Below are positions 51,876 through 59,793 of a stretch of DNA of 64,000 nucleotides, in pieces. The notes beneath the pieces were generated by a model. The model saw only the letters and a program-made list of their open reading frames with translations. It did not search any database and was not told the origin of the DNA. The stretch is taken from NCBI RefSeq assembly GCF_900142805.1, contig NZ_FRCF01000014.1:1-64000 (forward strand), read 5' to 3'. Within the stretch, counting starts at the first letter, position 1. Each line of letters opens with the position of its first letter. Origin of the DNA: Lacicoccus alkaliphilus DSM 16010 (GTDB lineage: Bacteria; Bacillota; Bacilli; Staphylococcales; Salinicoccaceae). The position numbers and the translations under genes were made by a program.

Positions 51876-52256
51876 GATATATTCCCCCTGTTATATACTA
51901 ATGTTAAATTTCTGACTTTTCTTAAATCTATCAGTGACTAAAATCTATCACGGTTTCCCCGTAAACACAATACAAAAACGCAAAATAATTTCAATAAAAT
52001 ATAAAAAATAATGAACTAAATTCAGTATTGCATTTAAATGCAATATTACATTATTAACATTTAAAGACCGTTAAATGAGGTTTTAATGACCGTTATAATT
52101 GATTTTAAATGCATTATTGCATTTTAAAAGTTTTAATTTAATAAAATTTTATGTCGGAAAACTCTTGTTAAATAATATGCCCATGTGCATAATGGTTTTC
52201 AAGGGAGATGGATTTCTGAAAATAAGGAATCTTTAATTAACAAAGGGGGACTCGCC
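51876..52256. promoter_or_regulatory. A+T-rich divergent control region with nested inverted and direct repeats
   Basis: TATTGCATTTAAATGCAATA (52026-52045) is a perfect 20-bp palindrome. A second, imperfect one at 52103-52129 has TTTTAAATGCA facing TGCATTTTAAAA and shares the ATTGCATTT half-site. Between them GACCGTTA occurs twice, at 52066 and 52088, 22 bases (two helical turns) apart. The region separates the agmatinase gene from the YjiH-type gene and holds no ORF of note. The AAA+ regulator encoded at 53719 is the best candidate to bind it. Confidence 0.6.
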
Positions 52257-53657
52257 ATGAATGAACATTTCAGCAAGACGGAAATGCCACTCAGCAGAAA
52301 GCGCTACGTTTTAGGGGTAAGCAGGTTCATATTTTTCACGAGCATCGCAATATTGATATTCTTCATACCTTTCCAGATCAATGGAAACACGGAAATACTT
52401 TTCGGGTTCATCTATAATACACTCATCGACTTTTTCGGCATCGTGGGCATATGGATGATGACCGTACTCATACTCACCAACGCCTTACTCAGCGTTGTCG
52501 GGAAATTCATTTCTAAAGAGGGCACTAAGTTACATAGCCATTATGCGAAAGATTCAAAAGTATATATTCCGATCTACTTTGTAGGAGCTGCATACTCCAT
52601 ACTCTACACTTTGCAGGTTTCCATACCGGCATTCAACGGTCCGGAGGCGATCGTCGGCTCAGGCACGGGGGAACTGATGTCCGGCATTGCACTTGCGGTC
52701 ATGTGGGTCATCCCGCTCGGTGCGATCTTCATCCCGTTCTTCGTCAACTACGGATCGATCGATTTCATCGGCACACTGCTCCAGCCGATCATGCGTCCGA
52801 TCTTCAAGGTGCCGGGCAAGAGCGCGGTGGATGCCATCACTTCATTTTTGACATCATCTTCGGTGGCGGTGCTTTTCACCACCAAGCTCTATAACATGAA
52901 GTACTACACGAAAAAGGAAGCGGCTGTCATCACGACCAGCTTCAGTGCTGTCAGTATAGGCTTTGCAGCCGTCGTCATCGATACGGCAGGTCTGATGGAT
53001 CACTTCGGGAAAGTGTACTTCTCATCATTTCTTGTGGCATTCATCATCGCCTTCATCATGATCCGCATCCCGCCGCTGTCATTGAAGAAGAATGTCTATA
53101 TCGATGACAGTGCACAGACGCCGGAAGACAGGGTTGCGGAAACGTATAATAAAAACACGCTCGGCATCGCCGTCAATTCAGCGATAGATCAGGCTGCCGA
53201 TGCGAATGATTTCTTCAAGGAAATCAAGAAAAGTTTGAAGGAAGGTTTGGCGGTCCTTCCGAAAGTGCTTTCGATGCTATTCGCCATCGGCGTTTCAGTG
53301 CTGATACTCGCTGAATACACACCGACTTTTGAGATCATCGGTGCCGTCATCGCACCTTTCATCCAGTTGTTGCGGGTCCCGGATGCTGCATTGATTGCAC
53401 CTTCCTTGGCACTCGGACTCGCTGAAATGTTTCTGCCGGTGCTTTACATTTCGGATATGGTGGGCACGCTCGATGTCCAGGCAAGATACTTCGTCACTGC
53501 AGTATCGATGGTGCAGATCATCTTCTTCGCTGAGACCGGCGCCGTCATGCTGTCGACTGGGCTGCCACTTAAACTCTGGGAACTGATTGTCATTTTCACT
53601 TTGAGGACGCTCATTGCAATGCCGCTTGTGGCCATCTTCATGCACTTGTTATTCTAA
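52257..53657 (+). CDS. YjiH-type membrane protein with nucleoside-recognition (Gate) domains
   Basis: A 466-residue membrane protein with about nine hydrophobic segments. Two Gate-like regions are seen, IPLGAIFIPFFVNYGSIDFIGTLLQPIMRPIF and the C-terminal IGAVIAPFIQLLRVPDAALIAPSLALGLAEMFLPVL, as in YjiH and spore protein SpmA-like carriers. Function is not established for the family; transport of a cationic or nucleoside-like solute is often assumed. The divergent ureohydrolase suggests a guanidino compound. The ATG at 52257 has AAAGGGGG upstream. Confidence 0.78.
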   Translation: MNEHFSKTEMPLSRKRYVLGVSRFIFFTSIAILIFFIPFQINGNTEILFGFIYNTLIDFFGIVGIWMMTVLILTNALLSVVGKFISKEGTKLHSHYAKDSKVYIPIYFVGAAYSILYTLQVSIPAFNGPEAIVGSGTGELMSGIALAVMWVIPLGAIFIPFFVNYGSIDFIGTLLQPIMRPIFKVPGKSAVDAITSFLTSSSVAVLFTTKLYNMKYYTKKEAAVITTSFSAVSIGFAAVVIDTAGLMDHFGKVYFSSFLVAFIIAFIMIRIPPLSLKKNVYIDDSAQTPEDRVAETYNKNTLGIAVNSAIDQAADANDFFKEIKKSLKEGLAVLPKVLSMLFAIGVSVLILAEYTPTFEIIGAVIAPFIQLLRVPDAALIAPSLALGLAEMFLPVLYISDMVGTLDVQARYFVTAVSMVQIIFFAETGAVMLSTGLPLKLWELIVIFTLRTLIAMPLVAIFMHLLF

Positions 53658-53666
53658 TTGAAAATT

Positions 53667-53709
53667 AAAAGTGGCGGCACTCCCGATTGGAGGTGCCGTC
53701 ACTTTTTTT
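53667..53709. terminator. bidirectional rho-independent terminator
   Basis: AAAAGTGGCGGCAC with inner pairs CC/GG faces GTGCCGTCACTTTT, followed by a T run, between the YjiH-type gene and the convergent regulator gene. Confidence 0.85.
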
Positions 53710-53718
53710 CACCGGATT

Positions 53719-55101
53719 TCACTTGAATTCTATACCATACTTATGGAACTTCCTGCGGATGGTCGTCGGGTCGACTTTAAACGCCTTTGCCATGCTGAAC
53801 ACATCTCCGTCCGCCTCCATCGCATTCAGCAGCACCTGCTTTTCGAAGTTCGCCACGATGCCAGCCAGTGATTGCGTCCCGTCCATCTCCATGAAGGAAA
53901 GGCTCTCGATTTGGGAATTCTTGATTTCAAAAGGCACATCCACATAGTCGATGGTGGATTCCGGACTTGTGACTACGAGCCGCTCAACGATATTTTCAAG
54001 CTCCCTCACATTACCCGGCCAGTGGTAACCGACCAGGACATCCATCGCCTGTGCGTCGATCCGCTTATCCAGATTGTACTTTTTATTGACCTTTTTAAGG
54101 TTCTGCATTACAAGCGGATAGATGTCATCCCTCCGCTTCCTGAGCGGTGGGATGTCGATTGGAATGATATTCAGGCGGTAGTAGAGTTCTTCCCTGAATT
54201 TTTTTCCTTTCACCATTTCTTCCAAGTTCTTATTGGTCGCAGCAATGATTCGTACATCAGCCGGTATTTCCTCTGAGCCGCCGATACGGGTGAACCTCTC
54301 TTCCTGAATGACAGTGAGCAGCTTGCTCTGCAGGGATAATGACAATTCATCTATATCGTCCAGAAACAAGGTGCCGCCGTCCGCCAGATCCAATAACCCT
54401 TTCCTCATGCCTTCTGCGGTCCCATTTTCACGGCCGAACAGTTCTGCTTCAAGCAGTGTCTCCGTAATCGTGCCGCAGTCGAGTTTCATGAACGGTTGAT
54501 CCTTCACCGGACTGTAGCTGTGGATCAGGCGGGCGATGACTCCCTTTCCGGCCCCCGGTTCCCCCTGGATCAGCACTGATGATTTGACCGAAGCGACACG
54601 CATGACCAGTTGGATGATTTTCTCCATCGTCACATCCCTTGCGATGACCGCACTGTCTATATCCCGGTATTTCATCTGTTCGAGCTCCATATGGTAGTTC
54701 TTGCTGAGGTGTTTCGCTTCCTCCAGTTCGTCCCTCAGGTTATTGAGCGAGGTGATGTCCCGGGAGTTCACGACAATCCCTTTCATTTGCTTCTCCCCGT
54801 CGAAGAACGGGGTGGCACTCGCCATGACCAGCTTACCGTTGATGTTCTGGAACATATTCACACGCTCTTTCTTTGCGATTGCCGCGAGGGTGATCGATTC
54901 CGGATAGACCTCCGTATCCACGAAATGCTGAACATTTTTACCGATGATATCCTCACGTTTGATGCCCTCGATTTCCTCACATGCCTTGTTGTAGAAAAGT
55001 GTCACGCCTTCCGCATCGGTGATGTGGATGCCATCATAGGAGGAATCTATCAAGGCCTGGAACTCATCCCTTGTAAAAAGCTTATCCGTCATATTGTCCA
55101 C
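53719..55101 (-). CDS. PAS-AAA+-Fis/TyrR-type regulator without the GAFTGA loop
   Basis: A 460-residue regulator. Residues 10-120 are a PAS domain (LIDSSYDGIHITDAEGVTLFYNKACEEIEG). Residues 150-375 are an AAA+ domain with Walker A GEPGAGKG (180-187), Walker B GGTLFLDDID (242-251) and ALVMQNLKK-type sensor regions; VRELENIVERL follows. The C-terminus has a TyrR/Fis-type helix-turn-helix (NFEKQVLLNAMEADGDVFSMAKAFKVDPTTIRRKFHKYGI). The sigma-54 contact loop GAFTGA is replaced by GTAEG and is shorter. It therefore probably works with sigma-A, as TyrR does. Likely targets are the neighbouring divergent ureohydrolase/YjiH genes. Confidence 0.88.
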   Translation of the reverse strand: MDNMTDKLFTRDEFQALIDSSYDGIHITDAEGVTLFYNKACEEIEGIKREDIIGKNVQHFVDTEVYPESITLAAIAKKERVNMFQNINGKLVMASATPFFDGEKQMKGIVVNSRDITSLNNLRDELEEAKHLSKNYHMELEQMKYRDIDSAVIARDVTMEKIIQLVMRVASVKSSVLIQGEPGAGKGVIARLIHSYSPVKDQPFMKLDCGTITETLLEAELFGRENGTAEGMRKGLLDLADGGTLFLDDIDELSLSLQSKLLTVIQEERFTRIGGSEEIPADVRIIAATNKNLEEMVKGKKFREELYYRLNIIPIDIPPLRKRRDDIYPLVMQNLKKVNKKYNLDKRIDAQAMDVLVGYHWPGNVRELENIVERLVVTSPESTIDYVDVPFEIKNSQIESLSFMEMDGTQSLAGIVANFEKQVLLNAMEADGDVFSMAKAFKVDPTTIRRKFHKYGIEFK

Positions 55102-55205
55102 CCCCAGTTAAAGTATAGTTTGCGTCCACACAAATATAACATAAGCCATTAAGTGGGGTATTCACGAAAGCCTTACAAATGTCATAAATAAATGTCAGAA
55201 TTCAA

Positions 55206-55234
55206 TTGACAAGTCTGATTATTTAGTTTAATAT
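55206..55234 (+). promoter_or_regulatory. sigma-A-type promoter of the SAM riboswitch operon
   Basis: TTGACA (55206-55211), 17 bases, TAATAT (55229-55234). The start of transcription would be near 55241, about 35 bases before the riboswitch aptamer. Confidence 0.75.
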
Positions 55235-55274
55235 TACTTGACTAAATCAATAACCGAATAGAATATTCATGACA

Positions 55275-55372
55275 CTTATCCAGAGAGATGGAGGGACTGG
55301 CCCTTTGAAACCTCGGCAACAGGCTGTACGGTACTGTGCCAATTCCAGGAAGCCAAAGGCTTTGAAGATAAG
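55275..55372 (+). ncRNA. SAM-I riboswitch (S-box) aptamer
   Basis: All conserved parts are present in order. The P1 strand CTTATC is followed by CAGAGAGATGGAGGGACTGGC and then CCTTTGAAACCTCGGCAACAG. A variable P3 arm leads to GTGCCAATTCCAGGAAGCC, and the closing strand is GAAGATAAG. It binds S-adenosylmethionine and turns the operon off when methionine supply is good. The next bases (AGAAGAG, 55370) can pair with CTCTTCT of the terminator stem, which gives a normal antiterminator/terminator switch. Confidence 0.95.
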
Positions 55373-55394
55373 AAGAGCTCCACCAGTCGAACCC

Positions 55395-55427
55395 GGCCTC
55401 TTCTACTGTAGAAGGGGTCTTTTTATT
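55395..55427 (+). terminator. SAM riboswitch expression-platform terminator
   Basis: GGCCTCTTCTA pairs with TAGAAGGGGTC across CTG, followed by TTTTTATTT. Its left arm is also complementary to AGAAGAG at the end of the aptamer, so binding of SAM decides whether it forms. Confidence 0.9.
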
Positions 55428-55481
55428 TCCGGATGACTCCATGAATGTCATTCACATACATAAAGGAAGGAATGATCGAAT

Positions 55482-56603
55482 ATGAAAATATCAGATGTGG
55501 TGGTAAAGAGATATTGGGATAACCAGCGCCCGGACATGAAGCATGCCGACGGCTATGAAGTCATCACGGTCGAGGTGCAGACGGATGCAGGAATAAGCGG
55601 GACGGGTTTCCTTTCCCTCCCCGTCTTCTCTCACGGGCATATCGGCGACGTCATCGCCACCCTGCTTGAACGCAACCTGAGGAACGTCGTCCTCGGGGAG
55701 AACCCTTTGCATACGGAAGATGTCTGGCAGCGCATGTACAGCACCACTTGGAAACTCGGCGGAAAAGGCATATTCCGTAAATGCATCGGCGCAATCGACA
55801 TCGCCCTCTGGGACATCAAGGGTAAAGCGGCGAACTTGCCGGTATCGGGACTCTTCGGCGGCCACAAACAGCACGTGAAGACATATGCGAACGTCGCCCA
55901 CCAGCTCCCGCCGGATGAACTCGCAGCGAAGGCTGTGGAATACACGGAGCAGGGGCATACGGCCCTGAAGATCCGCTGCGGCACCAGCGCCGTCCCGATC
56001 GAAGAGGCGGATGAGCGGGTGCGCCTCGTCAGGGAAGCCATCGGACCGGACATCAAGCTGATGGTCGACGTCAACGGCTCATGGGATGCAGAAACCGCCA
56101 TACAGCAGCTGAAGAAATGGGAAAAATATGACCTGTACTGGCTCGAGGAGCCGGTGCCTTACGAAGACACCGCCGGATATGCGCGCGTCAAACAGTTCGC
56201 AGGCAGCACCTACATCGCGGGCGGCGAGCAGCATGAAGGCCTGGATGAATTCAGGCACCTGATCGAACGGAATGCCCTCGATATCGCACAGCCCGACGCT
56301 GCCACGACCGGCGGCATCACGGACTGGATGAAGATCTACAATTTCGCGACGATGCACAACATCCCCGTCGCCCCGTGGAACCTCCAGCAGGTCCATATCC
56401 ATATGGCCGTCGGCCTGCCGAATGTGCAGTGGATTGAATACTTCACGCCGGACCGCGGCTTCTTCCAGAACAGGCTGTTCGACGGCCCTGCGCTGAAGGA
56501 AGTCAGGAAAGATGACGGCATCTACTTTGAAGCGCCGGACGTCACCGGGCTCGGCATGGCAATGAACGAAGCGGTGGCGGAAGAGACTTTACTGGATGAA
56601 TAA
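55482..56603 (+). CDS. enolase superfamily protein (mandelate racemase-like)
   Basis: A 373-residue enolase-superfamily protein of the mandelate racemase subgroup. The capping domain covers about residues 1-120, the barrel the rest. Magnesium ligands are Asp196 (MVDVNGSW), Glu222 (WLEEPVP) and Glu249 (GGEQ). Lys163-x-Arg165 (LKIR) is on the second strand. Where most mandelate-racemase-type dehydratases have Pro-His at the end of the seventh strand, this protein has Pro298-Trp299; His305 or His307 close by might substitute. A sugar-acid dehydratase, racemase or lyase activity is possible. First gene of a SAM-riboswitch operon with a TctCBA transporter. Confidence 0.85.
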   Translation: MKISDVVVKRYWDNQRPDMKHADGYEVITVEVQTDAGISGTGFLSLPVFSHGHIGDVIATLLERNLRNVVLGENPLHTEDVWQRMYSTTWKLGGKGIFRKCIGAIDIALWDIKGKAANLPVSGLFGGHKQHVKTYANVAHQLPPDELAAKAVEYTEQGHTALKIRCGTSAVPIEEADERVRLVREAIGPDIKLMVDVNGSWDAETAIQQLKKWEKYDLYWLEEPVPYEDTAGYARVKQFAGSTYIAGGEQHEGLDEFRHLIERNALDIAQPDAATTGGITDWMKIYNFATMHNIPVAPWNLQQVHIHMAVGLPNVQWIEYFTPDRGFFQNRLFDGPALKEVRKDDGIYFEAPDVTGLGMAMNEAVAEETLLDE

Positions 56604-56639
56604 AATGCCCCGTTGGGGAGAATGAAAAGGAAGAGGAAA

Positions 56640-57650
56640 ATGAAAAGAAATCATATATTATTTGCAGCAATCTTATTTTTATCCGTCGTGTTCCTGCAGG
56701 CCTGCGGCAACGGCGGCGGGGAAGACACATCAAATGAAGGGAACGGTGATGCCGGCGGTGAAGCGGCGAACTATCCCGAGCGTACGATCGAACTTGTCGT
56801 CGGATACGGTGAGGGCGGCGGCACGGACAACTTCGCCCGCCTTGTCGGCCAGAAGATGAGTGAAAAACTCGGCGAAAACATCAACGTCGTGAACCAGCCG
56901 GGTTCCCGCGGTGCGATCGCTGAGGAATATGTACAGAACCAGCCGGCGGACGGCTACACGATCTGGGTGGCGACACCGGATATACTCGTCAACATCGCAA
57001 CGGATTCAACGCCTTATCCTTTGGATGACTATACGCCGCTCGGCCGCGGCCAGCTGGACACATACACCATCCAGACAAGCTCGGACAGTGAATTCGATGA
57101 TATCGATGCAGTGATTGAAGCGGCTGAGGAAAACCCTGGCACCATCACCATCGGCGGCACTTCCGCTGACGGTTTCGATGAACTGAGCGCCAACAGGGTC
57201 ATGGAGGATCTCGGTATTGAACTGAGATACGTGCCGTATGATGAAGCGGGCATGATGCACAGTGATGTGCTCGGCGGACACACCGACCTGATGCTTGAAG
57301 AGATCGGCCCTGCGAGAGCCACCATCGAATCCGGGGACCTGGATGTCCTCGCGATCTTCATTGATGACGAGGAAGTTGAAGGTTTTGAAGATGTACCGAC
57401 GAACCCTGAGAGGGGCTGGGAGTTCACCGACGGCAACGCAAGGAGCTTCTACGTGAAGTCCGATACACCTGAAGAAATCATCAATGTACTGGAAGAAGCG
57501 TACGCAGAAGTCATCCTTGAAGATGAAGAATACCTGCAGTATGAAGAGGACAACTACCTTCATATCAGGGAAGACGGCTACCTGCCGCGTGAAGAATATG
57601 AGGCACTCAACGAAGAGCTTCTGGAAGAATATGAAGAAACTTTAAATTAA
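56640..57650 (+). CDS. tctC: tripartite tricarboxylate transporter substrate-binding lipoprotein (TctC/BugT family)
   Basis: A 336-residue lipoprotein with lipobox LQAC (Cys22), a Gly/Asn/Glu linker, then the Bug fold. It has YPERTIELVVGYGEGGGTDNFARLV, the GSRGAIAEEYVQNQPADGYTI signature loop and GGTSADGFDELSANRVMEDLGIELRYVPYDEAG. Bug proteins wrap a carboxylated ligand between two loops. It feeds the TctB/TctA pair downstream. The start at 56640 gives a normal signal peptide; an ATG at 56622 is also possible. Confidence 0.92.
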   Translation: MKRNHILFAAILFLSVVFLQACGNGGGEDTSNEGNGDAGGEAANYPERTIELVVGYGEGGGTDNFARLVGQKMSEKLGENINVVNQPGSRGAIAEEYVQNQPADGYTIWVATPDILVNIATDSTPYPLDDYTPLGRGQLDTYTIQTSSDSEFDDIDAVIEAAEENPGTITIGGTSADGFDELSANRVMEDLGIELRYVPYDEAGMMHSDVLGGHTDLMLEEIGPARATIESGDLDVLAIFIDDEEVEGFEDVPTNPERGWEFTDGNARSFYVKSDTPEEIINVLEEAYAEVILEDEEYLQYEEDNYLHIREDGYLPREEYEALNEELLEEYEETLN

Positions 57651-57670
57651 AGTGAAATAGCACCATCTGA

Positions 57671-57704
57671 AGAGGGCGCAGCCGATACGGCTGCTCTCTT
57701 TTCA
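57671..57704 (+). terminator. intercistronic hairpin between tctC and tctB
   Basis: AGAG and GCAGCC pair with GGCTGC and CTCT across GATAC, followed by TTTT. In this position it probably lowers expression of the membrane subunits relative to the binding protein rather than ending the operon. Confidence 0.6.
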
Positions 57705-57729
57705 AAATTTATGCATGGAGGTGGACCCG

Positions 57730-58203
57730 GTGCGGAATATAGGAATTTCCATTGTCATCATTTTGTTATCCGTCTTTTTATTTTATGACACTTTCAGCAT
57801 CGAGGCTGCAGCGAGTGAGGAAATCGGCCCCACAATGTGGCCGCGTATCCTGCTGATCTCACTGTTCATATTCGGCTTCATCCTGCTGATCCACTCCCTG
57901 TACCGTTTGAAGAAGGATTCAGGGGAAAAATCGGGGGATCGGTTCGATGCCGTGAAGTTCTGGGGCTTCCTGATCCTCATCATCATGTATATCCCCGCAC
58001 TTATATATATCGGCTTCATCATCGCAACACCGATATGGATCTTCATGCTTGCATTCATCGCAGGCATGCGGAAGGTGCTGCCGCTGATGCTCACGCCTTT
58101 GGTCGGTACGGCGGTGGTGACGTTCCTCTTCCCCGTTCTGCTCAGGATTTCCATGCCGCGGGGCGTCGGGTTCATGCGGGAAGTTTCATACTTTTTCTAT
58201 TAA
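57730..58203 (+). CDS. tctB: tripartite tricarboxylate transporter small membrane subunit (TctB family)
   Basis: A protein of about 157 residues with four hydrophobic helices, the small subunit of the transporter. It starts with a helix ISIVIILLSVFLFYDTFSI and the typical GPTMWPRILLISLFIFGFILL, and ends GVGFMREVSYFFY. GGAGG fits the GTG at 57730 best, although the frame opens at an ATG 15 bases earlier that lacks a ribosome site. Confidence 0.87.
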   Translation: MRNIGISIVIILLSVFLFYDTFSIEAAASEEIGPTMWPRILLISLFIFGFILLIHSLYRLKKDSGEKSGDRFDAVKFWGFLILIIMYIPALIYIGFIIATPIWIFMLAFIAGMRKVLPLMLTPLVGTAVVTFLFPVLLRISMPRGVGFMREVSYFFY

Positions 58204-58251
58204 ACACTTTTGAATACAAATAATCGTTTTGAATAAAAGGAGGGGAAAATC

Positions 58252-59760
58252 GTGTTCGAAGATCTGTTGGGTGGTTTTGCAAATGTGTTCACACCGATCC
58301 ATATCATCATGTTGTTCGTGGGTGTCTTCATCGGCATACTCGGTGGTGCCATACCTGGAATCAGCGGCACCATGCTCGTCGTCATACTGCTCCCGGTGGC
58401 ATACGGCCTCGACCCGATTCCGGCACTCCTGCTCTTAACCGCAGTCTATACGACGTCCGTATTCTCGGGCTCTATCAGCGCCATACTATTCAATACACCC
58501 GGAACACCCGAAGCCGTCGCGACCGTCTTCGACGGGTACGAAATGACCAAAAAAGGGAAGCCCGGCGAAGCATTGGGTGTCGCCATCTTCAGTTCAGCCA
58601 CAGGCGGGCTGATCGGATGTGTGTTCCTGATTATACTCACACCTGTACTCGCTTCCTTCGCCTTGAATTTTTCCTCCCCTGAATACTTTTCACTGATATT
58701 CCTGGCCCTCGTCATCGTGAGCGTCCTCGGCGGCGGGAGCTTCGTCAAAGGGATGATCGGTGTGCTCATCGGCCTGCTTATCGCGACCGTCGGACTCGAC
58801 AGCAGCTCAGGCGTCGCCCGCTTCACGTTCGACGTCACCGGACTCCGTTCGGGCATCGATTTCGTCGCGGTCATCATCGGCCTCTTTGCGCTTGCGGAGG
58901 TACTCCGTAAAGTGCAGGAAGATTACTTTACGAAAGAAAAGACAGCAAGCCCGAAGACGAAATTCCCGGGGCTCGGCCTTTTGAACAGGTTGAAGCGCAC
59001 CATCGGCCAGTCCTCCCTGCTCGGCTTCTTCATCGGCATCCTGCCCGGTGTCGGTGCAACGAGCGCTTCGCTCGTCAGCTACAGCATGAGCTCAAGCTTC
59101 TCAAAAGACTCGAAGTCATTCGGCACAGGCATACCTGAAGGCGTCGCCGCACCGGAATCCGCCAACAACTCTGCAGCCATGGGCGCGATCGTCCCGCTGC
59201 TCGCACTCGGCATACCGGGAAGTGCGACGACCGCAGTCATACTGGGTGCATTCATCATGAACGGCGTCCAGCCGGGTCCTTTATTGATCGAGCAGCAGGG
59301 CATCCTCGTCTACACGATCATTGGCGGGCTGCTCCTTGCGAACATCTCGGTCATCATCTTCAGCAAGCCGTTCATCAGCATCTTCTCGTATATCCTGAGG
59401 GCGCCCTACTACATCATCGGCCCGATGATTGTCATCTTCTGTTTCATCGGTACATATGCCGTGCGCAACTCGATGCTCGACCTCGTCGTCATGGTCATCG
59501 CCGGCATCATCGGCTACAATCTGACGAAGGCGAAATTCCCGCTTGCCCCGATGATACTCGGACTCGTACTCGGCACCATGATCGAGGACCACTTCAGAAG
59601 AGCACTCATCATCTCAGGCGGCGACTTCAGCATCTTCTTCACACGCCCGATCAGCGCCGTGCTGCTCGTCCTCGCATTCCTGAGCCTCCTCATCCCAATG
59701 TTCAAATGGTACAGGAGAAGGATATTGGACAAGAAGGATAAAGTGCTGCCGGGTCAGTAA
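58252..59760 (+). CDS. tctA: tripartite tricarboxylate transporter large membrane subunit (TctA family)
   Basis: A 502-residue protein with about 12 helices. The duplicated TctA core is visible in GGAIPGISGTMLVVILLPVAYGLDPIPALLLLTAVYTTSVFSGSISAILFNTPGTPEA and again in IGILPGVGATSASLVSYSMS with GIPEGVAAPESANNSAAMGA. It moves the substrate with a cation. The start is a GTG behind AAAAGGAGGGG. It completes a C-B-A transporter. Confidence 0.94.
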   Translation: MFEDLLGGFANVFTPIHIIMLFVGVFIGILGGAIPGISGTMLVVILLPVAYGLDPIPALLLLTAVYTTSVFSGSISAILFNTPGTPEAVATVFDGYEMTKKGKPGEALGVAIFSSATGGLIGCVFLIILTPVLASFALNFSSPEYFSLIFLALVIVSVLGGGSFVKGMIGVLIGLLIATVGLDSSSGVARFTFDVTGLRSGIDFVAVIIGLFALAEVLRKVQEDYFTKEKTASPKTKFPGLGLLNRLKRTIGQSSLLGFFIGILPGVGATSASLVSYSMSSSFSKDSKSFGTGIPEGVAAPESANNSAAMGAIVPLLALGIPGSATTAVILGAFIMNGVQPGPLLIEQQGILVYTIIGGLLLANISVIIFSKPFISIFSYILRAPYYIIGPMIVIFCFIGTYAVRNSMLDLVVMVIAGIIGYNLTKAKFPLAPMILGLVLGTMIEDHFRRALIISGGDFSIFFTRPISAVLLVLAFLSLLIPMFKWYRRRILDKKDKVLPGQ

Positions 59761-59793
59761 CGGAACTTAAATTACATCAAAGGAAGGTTTTAT

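Noticed and set aside
52140-52256. Sigma-54 (-24/-12) promoter upstream of the YjiH-type gene, expected from the AAA+ regulator
   Set aside because: No TGGCA-N7-TGC element is present; the closest GG-N10 pair lacks the GC doublet. The regulator also lacks GAFTGA.
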